A DNA stretch of 64,000 nucleotides, from positions 2,561,361 to 2,625,360 of the forward strand of contig WBMV01003156.1 in NCBI GenBank assembly GCA_013396655.1, read 5' to 3'. Of the stretch, positions 27,663 to 41,160 are shown piece after piece. The notes under the pieces were generated by a model. The model saw only the letters and a list, made by a program, of their open reading frames with translations, did no database searches and was not told where the DNA came from. Position 1 is the first letter of the stretch. The number at the start of each line of letters is the position of its first letter. The stretch is from Campylorhamphus procurvoides (taxonomy: Eukaryota; Chordata; Aves; Passeriformes; Dendrocolaptidae). The position numbers and the translations under genes are program-made.

Positions 27663-30600
27663 TCTTGGTGCTGAATGGAACTGGACAAACAAAGGTAAAA
27701 TTCTGAGGTATTTTATATAGGTTTGAAGAGAAAGAACTACATAGGAGAAACTAGATTTTCATAAGCATTTGCTCAAAAATTTCTAATAGGCATCATCCCT
27801 GAAATACAAAGAAGGACAGACCTCTTTCTTTGACAAAACAAAATCAAACCAAACTAGAACTAAAGGGCATATGTGGAAAAGGGTGCAGAACTCTTATACT
27901 AAAAGTTCACTCAATGTAGCCTTTTGATCTGCAGTAAAATTCTCTACACTTCTTAAATAAAAAGAGATATTAAATTCCCATCTGAAATGTTCAGCAATTA
28001 ATAATGTTAATGGATTCAGCTGAATTTGAAAGGTAGGTATGGACAAGCTACATGAGAAGTGCATGGCATTAAAAATGTACTTTGTTATCCATCCACTCAC
28101 CCCTCCAAGGAGCCAGGACAAGGCAAAGTTTTTCAATACAAATATAGCTTTTTTTGTAAAACCTCAACTCAATAGCACTTTGAAATACCTTTCCTCAAGA
28201 ATGTTTTCCAGGCTCAAAGACGCAATATATTCATGAATAAAATACTGGAGTTTGCAAAGTTACTATTACAGTACAAAGAACTACTGTGTACATGAAGGAA
28301 CATATTCTAATTGTGTTCAGATGACCACAAGTGAAAAGATTAAAAACACAATAGTCCAACTGTTAACTTGTCACAGAAGACATGTATTATATACATTCTG
28401 CCACTAATATAAGTATTTGCTATGATAAAGTCTCCAGAGTTCTACTGCTATCTAGCCTGAATAATGGTGCCTGCTTCATCCTTTGGCGGAAAGTGATACT
28501 TGAATAGTTAAAAAATTCATCTAAAAGCAACAGCATGTGAATGAGATGTACGTTTTTGGTAATACATGAGGTTAAAGCTATTATTTTTTTTAAAAAAATT
28601 CCTCACAGGCAATGCCTCCCTCTTTGTCGGCTCTCAGTAAGTTGTTAATTATATGAGTTCTGTGTCATTCTAGCCATGTCCATTACACAGAAGACAAGAG
28701 AAGAAAGAGATGTATTTGGTTGGTGGAAGATACAAATTCAATCTGATGTTGTATTACAAACTTCTTCAGCAACTTCATATACAATATTACACATAAGTAA
28801 CTTTTCTGTTTAATCACCTCTGCTAAACCTGCCAAATGTAACCTGAAAATGGGTTGGAAGAACAATATGTGATATTTAGCAGGGAAAAGGAATGAGGCAA
28901 AAATGCCTCTTTCAAACTGTTCAAACCTCTGCTTTTCCACCTCAAGCAGCTGTTACAGCATATTTAATAACAGAGTGGGTTCTTTGGGTTTCTTTTTCCA
29001 CAAAGATACATATAAGTGATTTAACTGCTAGTCCAATTAAGTCATGTCCACTGAGCTAATAAAAAGCAAGCTCTCCTGAGCACAATGAGAGTCAAACACA
29101 CAATCTGAGTGTTTGAAACTTATTCAAAGTTCAGGCAATGTTCTGCTACCTTTGCAAACACAAATCTATTCCATCGCTGTTATTTTTACACAGAGATCAT
29201 TGCAAGCACTTTTATCTCTAGGTACTTGCTCTGACAAGTTTATACCACAGCAATTTGTTAGTGACAGCCTCCTAACTTAAATAAGAATCAATCTTTTGGT
29301 TACGTGTGACATGATGTCCCCATTGTAAACATGATTTTTTTTTCAAAAAGGATGTTCTCCTAACTCAGATTTATGGTTTGAATGCTAGATGTGGAAGATG
29401 AATGACATTCATCTAGGTGCTACAGATACGTACCAAGAACACTCATCTGCCACTTTCATAATGCTGTGTTTGCAAGAGATCCTTCAGCAGCAAGCCAATG
29501 AATGTCCTTGCAGATGTTTTTACTGTGAGCCAATAAGAATAATCCAATGGTTGGACAGGTAATTCCTTCACCTGTTCAAGTGTAATATAGTATGTTTCTT
29601 TCTTGTTTTTTCAAGTTGAAAGCATTGCAGAATAGTGTACTGACTCTGTTCAGAGTAAATCTAAATATGAAATACTGCATGGATCCTGAATTCCTTTATC
29701 ACAGTAATAATGTGATCCCTTCCCACAACAGAAATGCTCTTCTCAGAATGATGAAATGACTGACATTGAGTCGAATAGATTTAAGCTCCTTGCTATAGGT
29801 TATCAACTCAGAAAATGAATGCTCTGAGGTCTATAGAAAGCCTTCCAGAAAACAGAGATACTGACCAGTAAGATATACCTGATTTTCATGCCCAATAGCC
29901 TCTACTACGACTGAAGAGAGCTTGTTTTAACCAGAACATATTCACAAATCCAATTTATAGTTGTGACAGCTGGTAGGATGAGCATCCAGCTTTAAAACTG
30001 TGCATGCAAACCTCTCAGATTAGGTAACTGCACATTTGACTTTAGAAGTATTATTTCAGGTTAGACCTCATAAGAAATTATGGCCAGGAAAGAAAGTGCA
30101 GTATTAATGAAGCTGATCATCTGACAAAGGACAGTTTGGAGATTGAATCAGGTGGCAAATGTAATAGAGATAAATGCTACACTGAAGAATGATTCAACAG
30201 AACTAAGAAGATATTATTAATGGCAAGTGGTCACCATACAACTTTACTAGATACTTAATAGTTCCTGTTTGCAACCTACCACTCCAGTGTAATTCCCTTC
30301 TATTTCCCACAGGGAACTCTCTAACATTATGTTGTCAACTCTTAGTAAACTACACTTATACTACACTTATTTTTGCACACCACCTTCCACCCCCTGAAAC
30401 AACACCAAACATATTAAATCAAAAATGGCATCGGGAAAAAAATAATATTTAAAATATCTGGTATACCCTAGATACTATTCTGAAAGCATAAAGCAGTGTT
30501 AACAAGTAATTAGAAAGTAATACTTTTAAACAATTTGAGCTGACAAATACCAAGAAGATTGTAAAATAAACCAAGGTTCAGAAACATACACTATATATGT

Positions 30601-30755
30601 CACTACATCATTCTATTTGCATGGTAAAAGCCACTCTCCCACAGAAAATATGTAGCAGGGAGAAAGAAATTTGCACACCTTGGGGAATCCTTCCCTGTTT
30701 TTCTAGAGGATCTTCACCCTCTCTTGCTCTTGACACACCTGAGTAAGTGTTTCTT

Positions 30756-30915
30756 TCACAGACTCACAGGATGGCTGAGGCCATAAGGGACCTCTGACAT
30801 CCTCTGGTCCAACCCTCCCAGTCAAGGAGGGTCATCTGGGGCAGGCTGCCCAGGACGATGGTGAGTATGGTTTTTATTATCTCCAAGGATGGAGACTCCA
30901 CAATCTCCCTTCCTA
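30756..30915 (-). repeat. CR1 LINE 3'-end fragment
   Basis: On the plus strand the block starts CACAGACTCACAGGATGGCT and runs through GACCTCTGACATCCTCTGGT, CCAACCCTCCC, GGCAGGCTGCCCAGGACGAT and ATCTCCAAGGATGGAGACTC to CCACAATCTCCC. This is the reverse complement of a classic avian CR1 3' UTR, so the element is on the minus strand, the same sense as DMD. Similarity fades after about 30915. It is 5'-truncated, as CR1 copies usually are. Confidence 0.9.
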
Positions 30916-33276
30916 TAGATTGCAACATCAAGACTGCATTTTCTGCCTTCCACAAATGTGGGTAGTGGTTTATGATGCAAGGGGCTTAGGAAATTCTCCT
31001 CTAGAGAAAGTGCAGAACATTTTTGCAAATTAGAAGACATTCAACAAAAGTTCACTGGTACATGAGGGGTACAGGAAATGAGCCATATCCTCAGATTATA
31101 AACCTTAATTTTAAACAAACAACAAACAAATCAACATCATTAAGGTGTCAAAAAAAGATGTGACAAAATATGTGTAGAGTATTTGAACCACTGCAGAGAC
31201 ATGCAGTGATAGGAGGCTCAATTGTGTGAAAAAAGATTTTATGCAGCCTTCAGCAAGCAGTTCCATCACAAGGGGGAACACAAACAGGAAAGAAGGGTTA
31301 TCCTGTTAGCCAGTGTGGCTCTGGGCTGGGTTAAACCATAATTGAATAGTTATGTTTTGTCTACCAGGAACTATGAGCAAGAAAGAAGAAGAAGAAAAAA
31401 TTCTCAAATACTGCTAAAAACTTTGAAACAATGGTGTTAAGGCAGGTGTCAATTCCCCCATTCATGGCAACTGTAGGTTCATTGAAACTGCACTTTAGAG
31501 GATAAAACCACCAAACTCTTATTTGATTTTCTAGCAGCCAAACAATGCAGATGGAGAAAAGGTCAGGATTTTCTTCACTGAGTGGGAGTGAGTACCAGCA
31601 ATGGTGGGAACACTAACAACAAAAGAGGCCACAGATAGTCACATTATTGATACTCTGGCTCCATCGACTCACTATTCTTAGAGATTTCCAGCACATTGTT
31701 ACAATACTCTGCCAGTAACTACAACTGCTGAGAAATGTTCCCTTCCCATTCTTGCTTATCTGAGGGGGGAAAAAGAAATCAATGCAATACAATGACTGAA
31801 TTATATTTAAGTGGACTAGCTTTGATTTTTAGTCATTGAGGTCATCCAAGACATTCACAAGCTGACAGGAAATACAATAGGCTGCTTTGACAGACAGCCA
31901 ATGAATTTAAGTCTATTGCTCTTGTAAAGCAATATGGAACATGCAATTCTTTGTCCATCTTCTATAAATATACTGATGAGCAGGGTGTTGACTTAATCTG
32001 AATATTGTTAAAACTCCTTGTTCCCTGTGCTATCCCTTGAGACTTTACTGTGGCACCAGAGTCAAATCACTATAATCAGACCATCTCAGGCTTTTTGAAA
32101 CACTGATGAAGCTATTCAAAAGCTCAGCAGAAATGGGACACTGAATATCCTCATTAATATGGGTGTTTTTTAAAGAGGAAAACTAAATCCTCTGAGAAAT
32201 AGTATACCATAATTTTATTAGATTTTGTAAGATTTAAGGTGAATTCAGGAAATGGGCTGGTGTAGCACTAACCAAAAAGACTTAATCTCAACTTTGCTCC
32301 CCCCCCATCTCCTTCAAATACAGGAACTCAGAGAGAGGTATTCTATTTGTTGCTCAGGGGACAAATGAGAGGATGGCTATAAGACACAACTTACAAGATT
32401 TCTATCAACAGATTGGTGTGGTAGATTGGCCTACTGAACTACCTGGCCTAGACTGAACCCCTGATTGAGAAAACCTTTTCCTTTCCTCATTTCATTATAT
32501 TAGTTGGAATTGTTCTCATTATAAACGTTTAAGGGAAACTACTTCCTGACTTTTTTTTTTTTTAATTCTTTAAGGCATTGCAAGTGTTTATACAAGGTCT
32601 CATTCTTCTGACCTAACTTTGACTAGTTAGCTATTTAGGGAAATGCTAGAGAGGGCTTTTCAGGGCCCACGTGGATAGTCATGTGTAGAAAAGCTGAAGG
32701 AGCAGCACAAAGGATAGAGAATAAGACAGAGTGCAAGTCTGGAACAGGGGGAAAGCTTAAAAAAAACAACAGCAATAAACAACCAAACAAATAGAAAGAT
32801 GAGGAAGGAGTGGGGTGGAAGACAGAAGGGGAAGTAAACATCTTTACCCTGTCTTGGGGCAGGGAAAGAAAAAAGACATATGGAAAAGTAGGAGTGGGAT
32901 GGGAGAAGTCAGAGATAAATAATTCCTTTCTACAATGAAAAAGGGGACAATATCTGGTAGACAGAGGATCATATGCAGGGAAGCAGTGAGTTTGAACAAA
33001 AGAACCACTGAAGCATGTGCAGCTTTGTCAAAAAGATTTGACTAGCATCCAAAAATACCAGGATAATGCAAACAAGCTACATATGATTCCTAAAAAAAAA
33101 TATAAAATAGTGGGCAGCTGTGAAATGTACACATAGATGACATAGATGTAGGTCTAATTTCCTGCATGTTTGTTAACCATGCACCCTCCTTCCCATTTCT
33201 CAACCCTTTCCCCTAAATAAATTGTAGCAGATGTGACTCCCAAGACAAAAGGAGAAGCACAATTCCAATTAAATTT

Positions 33277-33467
33277 AAAAGGAAGAGAAAAGAGAAGAAA
33301 GAGAAGAAAGAGAAGAAAGAGAAGAAAGAGAAGAAAGAAAAAAAGAAAAGAAAGAAAAGAGAGAAAAGAGAGAGAAGAGAAGAGAAAGAAGGGGGGAGGG
33401 GAGGGAGGGGAGGGGAGAGAGAAAAGAGAATAGAGAGTATAGAGAGAAAAGAGAGAAAAGAGAAAAA
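33277..33467 (+). repeat. Long polypurine tract (GAAAGAGAA-type repeat) with G-rich core
   Basis: From 33277 to 33430 every base is A or G (154 nt without a pyrimidine); it continues to 33467 with only three T. The first third is a near-perfect 9-bp repeat, AGAAGAAAG, about five times. Then comes a G-rich core (33391-33416) and a return to GAGAAAA units. Apparent reading frames across it encode only Lys/Arg/Glu on one strand and Phe/Leu/Ser on the other and are artefacts of the repeat. Confidence 0.95.
33391..33416 (+). other. G-quadruplex motif
   Basis: Six, four, three, four and four G in succession, each separated by a single A. Five G-tracts of three or more with one-base loops satisfy the standard quadruplex motif strongly. 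On the DMD-sense strand the C-rich complement is transcribed, so any quadruplex would be in the non-template (plus) DNA relative to minus-strand RNA, not in the DMD RNA. Confidence 0.85.
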
Positions 33468-36400
33468 TTTCAGTTCACACTTCCAGAACATTTTAAATAT
33501 ACACAACATGGAGTATTCAGCCCCAATTCATACACCAGTAATGGTATTCCCAGCAGACAGCCTAGACCTCCTCTGCTCCACCACACAAAAATACACTTTG
33601 GGACCTGATCATACTTCTCCATGTCTATGGATTTGACCCAGGAGGAAGGAGCAGAATGACAAACAGACAATAACCACAGCCCATCCCCTCACCCCTTTCC
33701 CCCTCGAAAAGCTTCCTAGGACTTTTTCCATTTGATTTTGTATGGAAGGTAAGCATGCTTCCAAAGAGGGTCCTGATTTCATGGCTCTTGTCATCAGCAG
33801 GGTAAGGGCAGGGAAACAGAATAGCAGTGCTTTCCCATCCCAAGTAAGGTGACACCGACTGTCCAGACACCTCCCTCAAGGCTTGGTGATCCATCCCTGC
33901 CTTAGGCTTTCAAGGATAAGGTCTTGGAAGAGTTTTGAACCACACTCTGCCAAAAATATCCTGGTCTCCTAGTTATTGACAGCTTTGCAAACACAACCTT
34001 AACCGTTTTATTTGTCAGTTGTTTTTCTGTTTGTTTTGGTTTTGCTTTTTTATTATTTTCTAATCAGCAATTACTTTGGATCCAGTGAGTTTTTCCCAAA
34101 AAGAAATCACTCCCAAAATGCAACCTAAAAAGCCCCAGTGCTTCAATACATCAATTTTCTCTTCAAAAGGTAAATCAATTATCAAAATAAAGAACTAACC
34201 TATCTCTACCTGAGAATCTAGTGCTTCAAAAGGAGTTGAGCTTATGGCTTATTATCTTTACATGGGAATATATGATCATTCATTTGGATATTCACCTGTG
34301 TACAAGCACTGTCCCCTTTTTATCTCTTTTTCAATCTCATATACATATACTAACAAATGTAAAGCAGGCTTGATAACATACCAATAGAAGGTCATGCTAT
34401 TTCACATCATACCATTGTTATAACGGTATTTTCGGAATACTGTAGATCATATATTACATGTTAAAATGAGGTAATATGCTTGTCTTCACTTAAACCTCTA
34501 TGGTGCTTAGAAATGCTGTACAAACTGAAACCATTGCAGCTTTCTGGAACTTGCAGAATATTCTATGATTTAACTGTATTATCAACTTTTTGGCAGCCAG
34601 ACACCAATGAAATCATATTGCCAGTACATTAAAGTACCTTGAAAAATATCAATGACGATGATTAAACAGAATTATTTTTTTAAATAAGCAACAAAATCCA
34701 TTTGCAGGATAAGTTTTCTTAATGCTATAACATGTATTAAATTCAATAAAAAAATCAGGAAGGTTGCCAACATTACCAAAATACGTAAGAAAACTACAAG
34801 CTGATTGATACTAACTGTGCCTTGTCAAATGAGTATATTTGAGGAAAATACCTTACTATTTCTTGATGGATTAATTTGAACAGAATTTTTTTTCTGTTTT
34901 TGTTTACAGATTAGAGAAGCACAAGTTCAATGATGCTAATACATCATGTGATGTTACATAACATCAACAGAAACTTTTTGTCACATAGATTTACCACTAC
35001 CATTATTATTTTTAGACGAAAAACCTATGGTAACTCCACAGCTCAAAACTGCAACTTTTACCACAGCTGATGAGATATAATTTGGTCCTTTCATGTCCCA
35101 AAAACAACTAACAACTTGTAAGGTCAGTAAGCAGAAATCACATTGTGCTCAGAATAAGGAGGCAATATTTGCTGCTCAGACCCTTCTTTGGTTGTTGGTC
35201 TGACTTGGACAAAAGGGTAGAATATAACAGACAAAAAAACCCCAAGAAACAAACAAACCACCCCCCGCAACATATACCTTTGAAGGAGTGACTAGATGTG
35301 GTAAACAGATTAAATACATCTTGACTGAAGTAATTGTGGTTTTAGAGGTTCTTTCTTTTAAGCCATTTTCATTCCTTCACAGAGAAAATGGGAATGGTTA
35401 TCTGAAGACAGACTGGAATCAGCCAGGACCCAGAAAATCCTCATCAGTTAAAGACTAATAAAACTGGTTTGTGTACACAGCACCTTTAGTGACAACTTGT
35501 AATAAGCATTGTTACTCGTCTGTCCCCAGGATCTAAGAATTGCTGAAACTAACTTGAAGTGAAAGCGAGTGCTCTCACCTTGGCTGCTGGTACCCAGCTG
35601 GCTCCAAAAGAGCCCCAGCATTATAGACGTCCCTGCCACTGCTGTGGGAAAAGTTACAGACCAGAAAACAGCACCACTGTCAGCTCCTGTATTTCAGCAA
35701 TGTCACAAAAGAAAAAAAAATTCCCCCAAAATAAGAAACTTTTTCTGGAAAAATTTTAAAAGGCTCTAGTCTCTATGGTTTTCACCAGGACAGTTACATG
35801 CACTGTGAGGAGGAAAACTGTGATAAAGCAGCTTTGGCCAACACCAAACTTTATTTGTCAGGACACAGGGACTATAAATTCTTGGGATTTTTCATTTCTT
35901 TGTGATTTTTAAACCTTGGAAGGGAGATCAGCGTTTAGTTGATCAGCAGGCCATCTCAGAGTAAGCTGTGACAGAGGCACTGCAGGGAAGTATTATTATA
36001 ACGGAGAATTATTATTAGAAATAAAAAGTCAAGGTTATGTAACTAGATGAAGTTACCAACAAATTTCATATTTACAACCTTTATGAAAACTACATAATTA
36101 TTTTTGTTTTGTTCAGAAAACAGAAGATAAATGTTTACTGTTAGGCTGACCATGTCCTTCCTTAGCTGGAGATTTCAGCCATCCAGGTTTCTATTTCTGT
36201 TCCAATATGAACAACAGAGGACAAAGAACTAAGGACAATAGCATACATTGATGAGCCAGTCAGAGCAGCACACACCAGAAAGGGAAACAGGAGCTCACAA
36301 ACTTTCTGAATTATAGACTTGCAACTAGTAACAAATGAAGCTGAAAGAAGCATCAGGATTTAAAGCAGGTAATCAGAGTCTAAAACACGACAGTAGTACC

Positions 36401-39400
36401 TAGTGTTTCACACAAGCTTCTGATGTAAAAATGAAATTGCTGTTCTGTTTTCAGCAAATGCCACCTAGCGATGCACAGTTGCAAAGCTTTGAGTCACTTT
36501 GATTTTTATTTATTTTCCCCCAGATTTTCTGATTTTCTCCTATGAAATAAATCAGGCAAATGCTTTCCATGGCCAGAGACTCTTCAAATTAATGTCACAC
36601 AAGTGCAGAACACAGAGGAGGATGGGTTAACCACACGTGAAGGACCAACATTTGTTTCAGTTTGCATTAAAATATTCATTACAAACAACCATGCTAAGTA
36701 CACCGTGGTGGCTAGCACTACTCTGTAATATTTCAAGTTCCTTTTTTGTTCCTCTGTCAAAAGCAATTAGAGAACAGGCTATTCTAGTCTGCTTGACTGA
36801 CTGCTGTCTATTTTATTGCATGTGACCCAATTAGTATCAGAGTTAATTAGGAGAAGCTGCCAACGAGACATCAGAAAATGTATCAGAGAAGTTTGCAATT
36901 GATGAGACCAAGGTGTTAATATGCAATTGTTTACAATATACACACTCTGTTCTTACAGTGAAGACACTGTCATTGTAAAGCTGATAGCATCTACTGGCTC
37001 ACAGCTTGGCTTCACCTTACTATACAGCTTCTACAAAGCTTTGAAAGAAAGAAAACATGTCCCTAAGAACATCCATATAAATTAAAGGTCAGTAAACATA
37101 TCTTCCACTCTTGTTTTCACCTCACCTGAAGTGCAGAAAGTAATGATGAATGTATCTAAATCAAAGTTCTAATGTATTTAATTTACAGAGAACTATTACA
37201 GATTGCACATTGTTAGGTCTCTTCAGCTCCTCTCACTATCCCCAAGCATCCTCCTCTCTCAAGATGAAAAAAGGATAGCCAGAGTAAGACAAAGCATTTC
37301 TTAAGGCCCTGTTGATACTGATAACTGGAGGGGGGAGAAGCTAATAAAATAGAATTTAATTCCCTTAAAGCCCTTCCCATTTCACAGCTACTTTACACTG
37401 TTCATAGACGCTCAACTGTATGATTGACTGAAGGATCTTAATTTTTCAGAAATACACATTAAAACATGATTGCCTGGTATTACCCCACATTTTGGGAAAC
37501 TCCTGTTTTGTACAGATGAAAACCAAGACAAATCAGATAAAAATCTAAAATCCAACACTTTACAGAAAACCTGCATTACAAGGCATGTTAAACATGTGCC
37601 CCCCCCATCCCCTATAATATCAAGCGTTCCTGAAAATAATAAGAAAGTAATTGAATTTGTAGACAGCTCATAACCAACACTTTGCAAACAGCCACAATGT
37701 TTACTAAAGACTGTTCTTGCTTAAGCTTCTTTCTGAGGCTTCTATTTTTCATTTAACAGCTTTAGTTGGGAAGTGACATGTTCAGTCCCTAACACAAAGA
37801 GAAGACATTCAAATTGAAAGAAGGGGGGAGGTTGTTTGCCTCTTTTGCCTCTAAGATACTGAAAAATGAGAGCACAATAGAAATCAGTTTTAGTCTTCAT
37901 CCAGCCATGGTGACAACCATTACAAAGAAAATGCACTTCTTAAAATTTCTAAGACAAAATGTATTAGTTAGAACTCAGCAATGTGCCCAGAGACACCAAG
38001 AGTTCCAGCCATGGTTTGCCCCAGAAACACGGGGGGGAAAAGCTATCATTATAGAGAACAGACATAAGCTGTGGAAATTACACTGCTGAAGGCAAGAGAA
38101 GCACTTAGGGTGAGGTGCCATTCTTGTGTATCAAGATACACAATATCATTGTTTTTTGGTTCAATATCTATCTACTAAGTGCTGCATTCAGAAGCAGACA
38201 GTCTGTGATTCACATAGGAAGTATAGGATGTATTTCTTCTTAAGCAGTCAGGCATAGGTCCCACTTATGAATATTTTAATATCTATAACAATGCTAGAAC
38301 AAAATACTTCATTATGTGCTGTTAAATATATTGTTTACAATACTGCAGATACTTCTCGGATTATCCAAAAGTTGTCTAAGGAACTAACTAAAAGTAGTAA
38401 GTATCCAAAAACCATCTACCTGGCAGTAGTGCATCAGCATTTATTAAGTTTGAATACTCAGTTTGGGGGTGGACACATTGTTCATCCACACAAGGGGACA
38501 AAGCACAACATCTTAAATTTATCTTGGGAGAGTGGAGGAGGGAGAATTGGTAAAAATAAAATGGACAATAACAAATTGTATTTAAGTCTTGCAGATCTCA
38601 TGCCCTCCCAACTGAAACTAGGATTTTCTGACTGTATGAACATTTTAGATAACTAATACATTTGTTGCCTGTATGTATTCTGTGCATTGATCAGGGCTTT
38701 TTCTTTTTATACATCATTCAGAACTGCTTGCAATGAAGGATTTCATATCTATAACATTAAATGAATATTAAGAAATATTAGTATTGATGTTAGGACAGTT
38801 CCCTATTATAAACATTGATTTTTATTTCAATTCAGTGCCAACTCATCAGCTCTGCTGAGAGGAGCTGTGTTTCCTTAATATAGATTCAGTACAGAAAAAG
38901 AAGAAAAACATCTATTTGTCATTCTTTTTACTGTTGTTCTTTTCCAAGTCTAGACAACTCAAGGCAAGTGTGACATTTCACAAGCTCATAAACTACATTG
39001 AAGAAACATACTGTCATTCTACTGCAATGTTTTTGCAACAGTAAAGAACAGTAATTTTCTTTGTAGACTAATGCTTTTTAGAGGCACCTTAATTTATCTG
39101 CATAGATATTTTGATAACATTCATCCTAAAAGAGAAACAGAAGTGAATAGATTGTGGAATTTCAGTTTTGGCTTTATCTTGGGGGACTGTACAGAAGACC
39201 AGTTGAAAACATTCAGGGTAGGAAACTCACAAGCCAACAGAGGAAGGGAGGGAAGGAAAAACACATCACCAAGAGAGACAGTGCCCTCCACTCTCTCTGG
39301 CCCAAGGGAACCCAAACCACTCCTATTAGACCCCAGTAAAATGTCTCTCTAATGGTCCAGGAAACTGCTCTTTCACTGTGCATCCTGGAGTTTCCCAGTT

Positions 39401-41125
39401 TACATCACAACATTCCAAATATGCATCACAGAAGTTTCAGTTTAGGAAAGAGGTCTTATGATAGGTCTTATACCCATTGATTACCCCTGGGAAGTAATTT
39501 CGCCACTTTATTTGCATATTCTTGTATTGAAACATATCAGCGTTTTTAATAAAGTAATAACAAAAGCATAAAAAATTATATGTATTATCATTTTAAAGAT
39601 CTGAGCATGCACAAATGCTACTGAAGTCAGATAATTAGGTATTCTAAGCCTATAAAACCAAATTTGGAAATAGATTAGGATTTAATGGACGCATTCCAAG
39701 ACAACTATTTCTTCAATTTATAACATGCACAAGAAAAAAACAACAAAAACAAAACACTTAAAAAACTAAGAGAAGAAAACATATGTCTTCTGTGAGTGAA
39801 TTTTCATACCTCTAGTAAGTTCAGAAAAATGAGATGAGAACAGGAATGCCATACAATGCATGCACATGGCAAACAAATAACTCCTTCCCTGCTCAAATAA
39901 TGTATAATTCCTATTGTCTTCACACTGCTTTCGTTTATAATGCACCTCCTTTGCACAGTCTTTAGGGGTATTTTTCATGTTTTCACACTCCAAAATTTGA
40001 ATCTGGTTCCCCATTCACTATATGGTTCTCACTTACACTATGGAACTCCTGAGCATACAAAATCCTTAAGACAAATGTAGAAAATGATAAAAGAGGATTT
40101 ATAAAAATTAATGGTGGAAAGGTATTAAGATGGATCTGAACACAAGTACCCTGAGGCAGTGCTTAGCTTCAGTAAAGACTAATTACTGATATCCAGAAGC
40201 TGCAAGGTATTATCTACCATGTAATGGATTCTTGTTTCACAGAATTGCTAGATGCACTTTTAGGCTAATTCAGTAAGCACCAGAATTAAGAAAATTAAAA
40301 TGGCTTCTGTAGTTTGCTCCATTTACTCAACTCATGAAAGAAATATTCTATGGCCAAATAAGAACAAAAACAAAGTATATTTCTGAGAATTTTGAGAAGT
40401 TAGGAATGACTTGGCTACTCCTCTATTTGTGACTCCTAACAACTAACTTAGCAACCACATAAATAGTGTCTATGTTATTTTGGTACTTTTACATCACTAA
40501 TTGTCAGGCATTCTTCATCAGCATCATCAGCTTGATGACAATGACATACAGAGGTTAAATCACTTGGATATCTGATTAGCCATCAGAAACAATGTTTCTA
40601 TGACATTCAGGCTCCACCTAACATCACAGCAGGACCCAGAGAGTTTGCAACCAAATATTAGTTTAGGAAATTAAAAATACTGCCATTTTTACAACAGAAG
40701 TAGAAAATCATGCAGAAGACAGCTAGATTAATAAAAGTAACATGGAGAACAATTATAACTAATACAAAACAACTTACAAAGGTCAAATTGACATGACTGT
40801 CATTTTTCAACTAATGTAAATGGAACTCTCTTAATTTCCCCCATTTCTATTTTATTTTCCCAGTAATAAGAAAATGGAATCAATTTTAGGCCTTGGACAT
40901 TTTTCCTCAGCTCACAGTTCAGTCTTGAAGGGAGAAAGGACTTTGGTAATACACAGTTCTCCATATTAAATTGGTTAACAGCAAAGGAGACCACTGTGCA
41001 TAAAAAACTCATGACTTTTTAATTACTTCTGCTCCAACCATAGCCAAATCTTATACTCAAAGACATGAAGAAAGCTTAAGATAGCTTCTAAACTGTGTTT
41101 GTTCATATAATCAGGCATGCAGACA

Positions 41126-41160
41126 GTATTTAATAGAATATGATGTATTTAATAGAATAT
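41126..41160. repeat. 16-bp direct repeat, period 19
   Basis: GTATTTAATAGAATAT occurs twice with a GAT spacer and no mismatch. Likely a small local duplication. Confidence 0.9.

Noticed and set aside
33213..33509. Frames rich in Lys/Arg or Phe/Ser/Leu
   Set aside because: They are direct translations of the polypurine repeat and have no coding meaning.
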